From Nitrosomonas aestuarii (GTDB lineage: Bacteria > Pseudomonadota > Gammaproteobacteria > Burkholderiales > Nitrosomonadaceae), in assembly GCF_003046585.1 (NCBI RefSeq), contig NZ_QAAE01000003.1, positions 186,001-250,000 on the forward strand: DNA of 64,000 bases, given 5' to 3'. The position numbers and the translations under genes are program-made. Within the stretch, counting starts at the first letter, position 1; every line of letters starts with the position of its first letter. The notes below the pieces were generated by a model. It saw only the letters and a program-made list of their open reading frames with translations, was not told where the DNA came from and did no database searches. Shown piece by piece: positions 58,392 to 64,000 of this stretch.

Positions 58392-59837
58392 ATGACAGTC
58401 AGTAATAATCCCAATCTTTATTTAATCAAACCCAGTGATGCGACAACCTGGGTGTCCTGCAAAAGACGCACTTGGCTCGATCTGCATCAGGCAGTTAACC
58501 ATGATGCAGATCCATTCAATCAGCTATTATTTAATGCCGGACTGCAGCACGAAACCAATATATTGGCCAAATTACAGTCAAAGCATGAGGTGTATCGTGC
58601 AGCCACTTTCGAACATACGCAAGCGTTAATGCAACAGGGCGTAGCCGTCATTTATCAGGCTCGATTGATTGATCATGAACTTGGTCTGGTGGGTTATCCT
58701 GATTTTTTGATTCGTCATGAATGTGGGGAATATCAGGCGGCTGATGCCAAACTGTCACAAAAAGAAAACAAAAAGGCGCTGCAGATTCAACTGGGTCTGT
58801 ATCGTCGGTTGCTGGCCGGTCAATTACCGGCCATTGTATTTCTTGGAGATGGACGTATAGCAAATATTGGCGACGAAATCGATTCGCTTGTTGATGCGTT
58901 TATTAACGACATGCGGCGGTTACGTGAACAACATGAGCAGCCGGTCGTACGGTATAGCCATAGCAAATGCCGTATTTGTCCTTATTTTTCGCATTGTCGT
59001 CCACAATTTGACATTATGGAGGATATCTCATTGCTCTATGGCGTGCACGGACACACAGCCGAACATCTAGCTCAGAATGGTATTGAAACTATCTCACAAC
59101 TTGCCACACAAAATGCCGAAGATATTCCGGATATGCCGCATCTGACCAGTCTGAAACGAAAACAGCGTGTCATCCTGCAGGCTCGCTCTTTTCTTAACGA
59201 TGAATTATTTCAACTAAATAAAGTAACACTTCCTGCGGGCACCTGGATTCATTTCGATATTGAAGATAATCCACTGACGTCTACACGCGAACGGCATGTT
59301 TATTTATGGGGTCTGCTGATACCACCCTATACTCGTAATGATTTTGACTACATATGGACTGATGATGAAACACAGGACTATAACGGTTGGCTGTTATTTC
59401 TGGAAAAAATAGAACTTTATCGTACGCGTTATACCTCGCTTATTCTCGCCCATTATTCAAATCATGAAAAAAACACGATTAAAAAATATGCAGAACGCTA
59501 CGGCATGGATAAGCATGCTACCGTGCAATGGTTGCTGGGACAGCACGACGAAGATACACCATTATTTGACATGCAGAGACCGGTCATGGATAACCTTATA
59601 CTGCCATTACAAGGCTACGGTTTAAAGGATATCTGCAAACACCCCGGGTTGGTTAATTTTCAATGGCAAAATCAAGAATCTGGTTCTCAATGGTCCGTAG
59701 TACAATTCAATCATTTTTTGAAAACTACCGAGACACAAAAAAAACAGCGGTTAAAAGTTGAAATACTTGGCTATAATCGCGATGATGTATTGGCTACGCG
59801 CAAACTGGAAGTGTGGTTGCGGAATCATTTTACGTGA
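58392..59837 (+). CDS. TM0106-type RecB-like nuclease with RNase H-like domain
   Basis: This 481-residue protein has an N-terminal PD-(D/E)xK nuclease domain of RecB/Cas4 type: FNAGLQHETN, GYPDFLIRHE, the AADAKL active-site strand and QIQLGLYRRLL. A Cys in WVSCKRRTWLDL together with C-x2-C-x5-C (CRICPYFSHC) form the four-cysteine pattern of 4Fe-4S nucleases. A helix-hairpin-helix-like linker leads to a C-terminal RNase H/DnaQ-like domain with FDIEDNP and YNRDDVLATRKLEVW. Family members are often fused to a helicase; here none is present. A TTG four codons upstream is an alternative start. Biological role unknown. Confidence 0.85.
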   Translation: MTVSNNPNLYLIKPSDATTWVSCKRRTWLDLHQAVNHDADPFNQLLFNAGLQHETNILAKLQSKHEVYRAATFEHTQALMQQGVAVIYQARLIDHELGLVGYPDFLIRHECGEYQAADAKLSQKENKKALQIQLGLYRRLLAGQLPAIVFLGDGRIANIGDEIDSLVDAFINDMRRLREQHEQPVVRYSHSKCRICPYFSHCRPQFDIMEDISLLYGVHGHTAEHLAQNGIETISQLATQNAEDIPDMPHLTSLKRKQRVILQARSFLNDELFQLNKVTLPAGTWIHFDIEDNPLTSTRERHVYLWGLLIPPYTRNDFDYIWTDDETQDYNGWLLFLEKIELYRTRYTSLILAHYSNHEKNTIKKYAERYGMDKHATVQWLLGQHDEDTPLFDMQRPVMDNLILPLQGYGLKDICKHPGLVNFQWQNQESGSQWSVVQFNHFLKTTETQKKQRLKVEILGYNRDDVLATRKLEVWLRNHFT

Positions 59838-60343
59838 CAGAGCGAATCCATTTGCAGTAAAAAAAGTAAATTATTGTTGCAAACATTTTTTGAACGGTTA
59901 GAAGCCAAGCTGGCTTAACGAGCGCGGCGCATAATATGCCGAATAAGAAGTTGAACAATAAGTATTTAAACTTGTTTTTAACCTCGCAATGGCGACGCAG
60001 ACAGTTCTTCAGCAGCTTGTTAGCTTGGAATAGATGATCGTCACTTCGTACTTTTATTCAATTCTGCCAGCACTGCAACTCAAAATCAGGTGCGTTGCTG
60101 GCATTCTTGGCATATGCATTTCATTCTTCTTATGGTGGAATCTCATGAAACAACATTGAATATAGGATTATCAGTTCCAAATTAGCATAAATTTAATTGT
60201 GCCCCATTTTAAAATTTAATAAGGGTTCCATCCGAAATTTGCTGCGAAAACTGCTGTCTAAAAAAAGACTATGGCTATTTCTTAATCGTACTTTATGTAA
60301 TAATTTAACGTTACATAATCAAATTAAATCCATAAATTGTAAG
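59838..60343. other. Intergenic region upstream of leuC
   Basis: This 506-base gap has no confident gene. It contains an 8-bp inverted repeat TGCCAGCA/TGCTGGCA (60065-60072 and 60096-60103) and a 6-bp repeat AAGCCA/TGGCTT near 59911-59925. A start-less open frame of 75 codons lies on the minus strand (59830-60057). The frame of leuC also stays open for 49 leucine-rich codons upstream without an ATG. The leuC promoter must lie here, but I cannot place it reliably. Confidence 0.5.
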
Positions 60344-61756
60344 ATGATGCAAACGTTATACGATAAGCTTTGGGAACAGCATGTTGTCCATACTGAATTA
60401 GATAGTGCGAACAGCACCACGCTGCTTTATATCGATCGCCACCTGGTCCATGAGGTAACCAGTCCGCAGGCGTTTGAGAGTTTGAAGATAGCCGGGCGTA
60501 AGCCCTGGCGAATAAATTCAATACTTGCAGTGGCTGATCATAATGTGCCCACAACAGATCGAGACCAGGGCATCCACGATCCAGTTTCACGTTTGCAGGT
60601 TGAAACGCTTGATCAAAATTGTGATGAACTGGGCATTACCGAATTTAAGATGGATGATTTGCGTCAAGGAATTGTGCATGTTATCGGTCCGGAACAGGGC
60701 GCTACGTTACCTGGCATGACAGTGGTTTGCGGTGATTCACATACCAGTACACATGGTGCTTTTGGCTGTCTTGCTTTTGGGATTGGGACATCTGAAGTGG
60801 AACATGTTCTGGCAACGCAGTGCCTGTTGACAAAAAAATCTATGGCCATGCGAATCGTGGTTGACGGCAAGCTTGGACTGGGGGTGACCGCTAAGGATAT
60901 TGCGCTGGCAATTATTGGCGAGATTGGCACTGCTGGGGGGACGGGCTATGCAATTGAATTTACGGGCAGCGCGATTCAGGCGCTCACGATGGAAGGGCGC
61001 ATGACCTTATGCAACATGGCGATTGAAGCCGGAGCGCGAGCAGGCATGGTGGCGGTTGATGAAACGACCATTGAATATATCAAAGGAAGACCATTCGCTC
61101 CGCAAGGTGAGTTGTTGGAAAAAGCGATTACTTATTGGCGCACACTACATAGCGACCCGGATGCCATTTTTGATAAAACGCTTACTTTAAATGCTGCCAG
61201 TATTCGTCCACAGGTCACTTGGGGAACCTCTCCTGAAATGGTTACAACGGTTGACGGTTTTGTACCTGATCCTGCGAACGTTGCTGATTCGGTCAAACGT
61301 CAGGATATGGAACAAGCACTCAATTATATGGGCTTACAGCCAAATACACCGATTCAGTCCATAACGCTCGATAAAGTATTTATTGGGTCGTGTACAAATT
61401 CGAGAATTGAAGATTTGCGTGCGGCGGCAGATGTGGTCAAAGGAAAGCATGTTGCTTCGACAATCAAATTGGCGTTGGTTGTGCCAGGTTCTGGACTGGT
61501 CAAACACCAGGCGGAAAAAGAAGGTCTGGATAAGGTTTTTCAGACAGCCGGTTTCGAATGGCGCGAGCCTGGTTGTTCTATGTGTCTGGCAATGAATGAT
61601 GATCGATTGAGTAAAGGCGAACGCTGTGCCTCAACTTCCAATCGCAATTTTGAAGGACGGCAAGGGCCAGGTGGCCGTACGCATCTGGTCAGCCCTGCAA
61701 TGGCTGCCGCAGCAGCTATTGCAGGGCATTTTGTCGATGTAAGAGAAATCGATTAA
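60344..61756 (+). CDS. leuC: 3-isopropylmalate dehydratase large subunit
   Basis: This aconitase-family 4Fe-4S enzyme isomerises 2- to 3-isopropylmalate together with LeuD. The 470-residue protein begins [18 protein letters not shown]. The cluster cysteines are in [13 protein letters not shown] and [21 protein letters not shown] and the substrate region [26 protein letters not shown] are intact. Two adjacent ATGs (60344, 60347) are possible starts; the open frame further upstream lacks family similarity and is left out. Leucine genes leuD and leuB follow. Confidence 0.96.
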   Translation: MMQTLYDKLWEQHVVHTELDSANSTTLLYIDRHLVHEVTSPQAFESLKIAGRKPWRINSILAVADHNVPTTDRDQGIHDPVSRLQVETLDQNCDELGITEFKMDDLRQGIVHVIGPEQGATLPGMTVVCGDSHTSTHGAFGCLAFGIGTSEVEHVLATQCLLTKKSMAMRIVVDGKLGLGVTAKDIALAIIGEIGTAGGTGYAIEFTGSAIQALTMEGRMTLCNMAIEAGARAGMVAVDETTIEYIKGRPFAPQGELLEKAITYWRTLHSDPDAIFDKTLTLNAASIRPQVTWGTSPEMVTTVDGFVPDPANVADSVKRQDMEQALNYMGLQPNTPIQSITLDKVFIGSCTNSRIEDLRAAADVVKGKHVASTIKLALVVPGSGLVKHQAEKEGLDKVFQTAGFEWREPGCSMCLAMNDDRLSKGERCASTSNRNFEGRQGPGGRTHLVSPAMAAAAAIAGHFVDVREID

Positions 61757-61796
61757 TCAATCGATGAAATGTTATTATTTTTTAATGAGGAAAATC

Positions 61797-61925
61797 ATGA
61801 AAACATTATCAATAGTGATGATTGCAGCTGCCGCTTCTTTATATCTGTCAGCTTGCAATACGATATCGGGTTTTGGTAAGGATATTCAAAAAGGTGGTGA
61901 AGCAATTGAACGAACAGCAGAATAA
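61797..61925 (+). CDS. Entericidin-like small lipoprotein
   Basis: The 42-residue product has a lipoprotein signal peptide (MKTLSIVMIAAAASLYLSAC) with lipobox LSAC, followed by NTISGFGKDIQKGGEAIERTAE. That mature part closely matches the entericidin A/B family (NTxxGxGxDIxxGGxAIxxAA). Entericidins are small outer-membrane lipoproteins linked to a toxin-antidote pair in enterics; in betaproteobacteria a single copy often sits between leuC and leuD. ATGAGGAAAATC supplies a ribosome binding site. Its role in the leucine operon, if any, is unknown. Confidence 0.88.
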   Translation: MKTLSIVMIAAAASLYLSACNTISGFGKDIQKGGEAIERTAE

Positions 61926-61935
61926 AATTTAGCTA

Positions 61936-62574
61936 ATGGAGACATTTCAAGCATTTGAGGGACTCGTAGCACCGCTGGATCGTGCTAATGTGGATACCGA
62001 TGCCATTATTCCAAAACAATTTCTGAAATCGATCAAACGTTCTGGGTTTGGACAGTACCTATTCGACGAATGGCGTTATCTGGATCACGGCGAACCGGGT
62101 ATGGATGTCACGCAGCGCCATCTGAATCCTGGATTTGTTCTGAATCAACCACGTTACCAGTCTGCACAAATTTTGCTGGCACGAAGCAATTTTGGATGCG
62201 GTTCAAGTCGAGAGCATGCTCCATGGGCACTACAGGATTATGGCTTTAAAGTTATTATTGCACCGAGCTTTGCAGACATCTTTTTTAACAACTGCTTTAA
62301 GATTGGATTGCTGCCCATTATTTTGGATAGGTTAATCATGGACCAGCTGTTTCGCGAAGTAATTGAAACGATGGGTTATACATTAAAGGTCGATCTGCAG
62401 ACGCAATTGCTGATTACGCCAGATGGTGAACAATTTACTTTTAACGTGGATGCATTTCGCCGGCACTGCTTGTTAAATGGTCTGGATGAAATCGGGTTGA
62501 CGTTGCAACAAACCGATAAAATCAAGCAATTTGAACAAAGGCATCGTGAAGAGCAGCCTTGGCTTTTTACGTAA
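61936..62574 (+). CDS. leuD: 3-isopropylmalate dehydratase small subunit
   Basis: LeuD is the swivel-domain partner of LeuC. The 212-residue protein has [20 protein letters not shown] at the start, the [16 protein letters not shown] substrate loop and [20 protein letters not shown]. Length matches the family (about 200-216). It begins ten bases after the entericidin-like gene, so the small lipoprotein is embedded in the operon. Confidence 0.97.
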   Translation: METFQAFEGLVAPLDRANVDTDAIIPKQFLKSIKRSGFGQYLFDEWRYLDHGEPGMDVTQRHLNPGFVLNQPRYQSAQILLARSNFGCGSSREHAPWALQDYGFKVIIAPSFADIFFNNCFKIGLLPIILDRLIMDQLFREVIETMGYTLKVDLQTQLLITPDGEQFTFNVDAFRRHCLLNGLDEIGLTLQQTDKIKQFEQRHREEQPWLFT

Positions 62575-62604
62575 ATATGTAAAAATAATAATGAAACAAC
62601 AACT

Positions 62605-63666
62605 ATGAAAATTGCAGTCTTGGCAGGTGATGGTATAGGGCCGGAAATTATTGCACAGGCAGTGCGAGTACTGGATGTATTAAAAAAAGATGGTCTTGAT
62701 ATTGAAATTGAGCACGGCTTGATAGGAGGCTGTGCCGTCGATGTATCCGGTGAACCCTATCCTGACGCCACTCATCAACTGGCTGCGCAAGCAGATGCGA
62801 TACTGCTCGGCGCGGTAGGTGGACCCAAATACGATGCCTTGCCCCGAGCTCTGCGACCCGAAAGAGGACTGCTTGCTATTCGCAAAGCGTTGGGTTTGTT
62901 TGCCAATTTACGTCCTGCAATACTTTATTCAGAACTTTCAGAAGCATCCAGCTTAAAAGCTGAAGTGGTTGCTGGACTCGATATTCTGATTGTTAGGGAA
63001 TTAACCGGCGATATTTACTTTGGTGATCCGCGCGGTATAGAAACCCGTGATGGACAACGTGTTGGGTTCAACACTATGATTTATAATGAATCTGAAATAC
63101 AACGCATCGCACATGTTGCTTTTCAGGCCGCACAAAAAAGAAATCATAAGTTAACCTCGGTTGATAAAATGAATGTTCTTGAGTGCACCCAGCTATGGCG
63201 CAATGTCGTGGAAGAAGTTAGTAACGAATATCCGGATGTCACGCTCTCGCATATGTTGGTGGATAATGCAGCCATGCAATTAGTCCGTGATCCTAAACAA
63301 TTTGACGTGATAGTAACTGGAAACATGTTTGGCGATATTTTGTCTGATGAAGCTTCCATGCTGACTGGTTCAATTGGCATGCTACCTTCTGCTTCGCTGG
63401 ATAGTAATAATAAAGGTTTGTACGAGCCGATTCATGGTTCGGCGCCGGATATCGCAGGTCAGAATATCGCAAATCCGCTGGCAACCATTCTTTCCGTTGC
63501 GATGATGATGCGCTATACATTTAATCTGGAGCAAGCAGCGCAACGCATAGAAAATGCGGTCAAAAAAGTTCTGGCACAGGGACTGCGCACACGAGATATT
63601 GTAAGTCAGGGGACACATGTTTTAGGAACAAGAGAGATGGGTGATGCAGTGTTGTCAAACTTATAA
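62605..63666 (+). CDS. leuB: 3-isopropylmalate dehydrogenase
   Basis: LeuB oxidatively decarboxylates 3-isopropylmalate using NAD. The 353-residue protein shows [14 protein letters not shown], the substrate-binding arginines of [22 protein letters not shown], and [11 protein letters not shown]. The metal-binding [49 protein letters not shown] stretch is complete, as is the NAD-binding [12 protein letters not shown]. Length is normal. asd follows 73 bases later. Confidence 0.97.
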   Translation: MKIAVLAGDGIGPEIIAQAVRVLDVLKKDGLDIEIEHGLIGGCAVDVSGEPYPDATHQLAAQADAILLGAVGGPKYDALPRALRPERGLLAIRKALGLFANLRPAILYSELSEASSLKAEVVAGLDILIVRELTGDIYFGDPRGIETRDGQRVGFNTMIYNESEIQRIAHVAFQAAQKRNHKLTSVDKMNVLECTQLWRNVVEEVSNEYPDVTLSHMLVDNAAMQLVRDPKQFDVIVTGNMFGDILSDEASMLTGSIGMLPSASLDSNNKGLYEPIHGSAPDIAGQNIANPLATILSVAMMMRYTFNLEQAAQRIENAVKKVLAQGLRTRDIVSQGTHVLGTREMGDAVLSNL

Positions 63667-63739
63667 ATCAATAAGTCAAATAATAATTAATTTTTCAAAA
63701 GATCAATATATTTTTATATTCAAAAATTATAGGTAAGCA

Positions 63740-64000
63740 ATGAAACAGGTTGGTTTTGTCGGTTGGCGTGGTATGGTGGGTTCTGTCTTGATGCAGCGTA
63801 TGCGTGAGGAAGAAGACTTTTCTTTGATTGATCCTGTGTTTTTTTCAACTTCTCAAAAAGGGGAGAAAGGACCCGATATTGGAAAAAATATTCCGTTGCT
63901 TAAAGATGCTTATGATTTAAATGATCTTGCTGCAATGGATGTCATTGTTTCTTGTCAGGGCGGTGATTATACCAATAAGATTGCCAAAGAACTTAGACAG
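63740..64000 (+). CDS. asd: Aspartate-semialdehyde dehydrogenase (5' part)
   Basis: Asd reduces aspartyl phosphate to the semialdehyde for Lys, Thr and Met synthesis. The first 87 residues are visible: MKQVGFVGWRGMVGSVLMQRM (NADPH-binding P-loop of the gram-negative type) and VFFSTSQKGEKGPDIGK. They end at IVSCQGGDYTNKIAKELRQ at the window edge. The catalytic Cys lies beyond the window. The leuCDB-asd order is usual in betaproteobacteria. Confidence 0.95.
   Translation, partial: MKQVGFVGWRGMVGSVLMQRMREEEDFSLIDPVFFSTSQKGEKGPDIGKNIPLLKDAYDLNDLAAMDVIVSCQGGDYTNKIAKELRQ

Noticed and set aside
61748..61765. ATCGATT/AATCGAT inverted repeat at the leuC end as a terminator
   Set aside because: The stem is AT-rich with no adjacent T run, and downstream leu genes are closely spaced on the same strand, so termination here is unlikely.

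Overview
The window is ordinary chromosomal DNA from a betaproteobacterium, most likely an ammonia oxidiser of the Nitrosomonas group. This is inferred from gene order (ilvBNC-psd-pssA-leuA; leuC-entericidin-leuD-leuB-asd; hfq-hflX-hflKC-hisZ-purA; rpoE-rseA-rseB-degP-lepA-lepB-rnc-era-pdxJ-acpS), from a HisZ protein, and from a moderately AT-rich composition. No marker unique to ammonia oxidation lies in the window. I see no insertion sequence, prophage, CRISPR array or tRNA. Coding density is high.

Layout. 1-3766 (minus): histidine operon hisC-hisB-hisH-hisA-hisF, with hisF cut by the window edge. 3986-4512 (minus): major type IV pilin with a sigma-54-type promoter and its own terminator. 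4567-7368 (minus): glnE. 7644-16764 (plus): nitrilase-family amidase, tldD, then branched-chain amino acid synthesis (ilvB, ilvN, ilvC, leuA) interleaved with phosphatidylethanolamine synthesis (psd, pssA). leuA is preceded by its own promoter and a leucine-rich leader peptide with alternative hairpins, a candidate ribosome-mediated attenuator. 16796-21531: thioredoxin-like protein, lytic transglycosylase, proS, rppH and a di-haem cytochrome c peroxidase. 21824-29096 (plus): hfq-hflX-hflK-hflC, a DUF2065 protein, hisZ, purA and a second thioredoxin-fold protein. 29133-35757 (minus): HAD phosphatase, 6S RNA, zapA, a zapB-like gene, a double-CDGSH iron-sulfur protein, zipA, smc. 35860-47796 (plus): queF, the sigma-E envelope-stress module (rpoE, rseA, rseB, degP), a glutaredoxin-like protein, lepA, lepB, a DUF4845 protein, rnc, era, pdxJ, acpS, nagZ. 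47859-53449 (minus): a CHASE2-PAS-GGDEF-EAL c-di-GMP enzyme translationally coupled to a LysM-FecR envelope protein, an L,D-transpeptidase and tadA. 53571-57568: prmB (plus), then rluB, a YbaB nucleoid protein, dnaX and 4.5S RNA (minus). 57906-64000: a tiny lipoprotein, a TM0106-type RecB-like nuclease, and leuC, an entericidin-like lipoprotein, leuD, leuB and partial asd.

Three themes recur. Amino acid synthesis (His, Ile/Val/Leu, Asp family) is spread over several small operons. Cell division and envelope functions (ZapA/ZapB-like, ZipA, RseAB/DegP, LepB, L,D-transpeptidase, NagZ, lytic transglycosylase, CHASE2/FecR) are strongly represented. RNA-level features are also frequent: 6S RNA, 4.5S RNA, Hfq, the leuA leader and an A9 slippage site in dnaX. 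The least conventional items are the leuA leader, the dnaX slippage tract, the CHASE2/FecR pair, the solitary nuclease and a 50-residue lipoprotein. No wholly new multi-gene system is evident.
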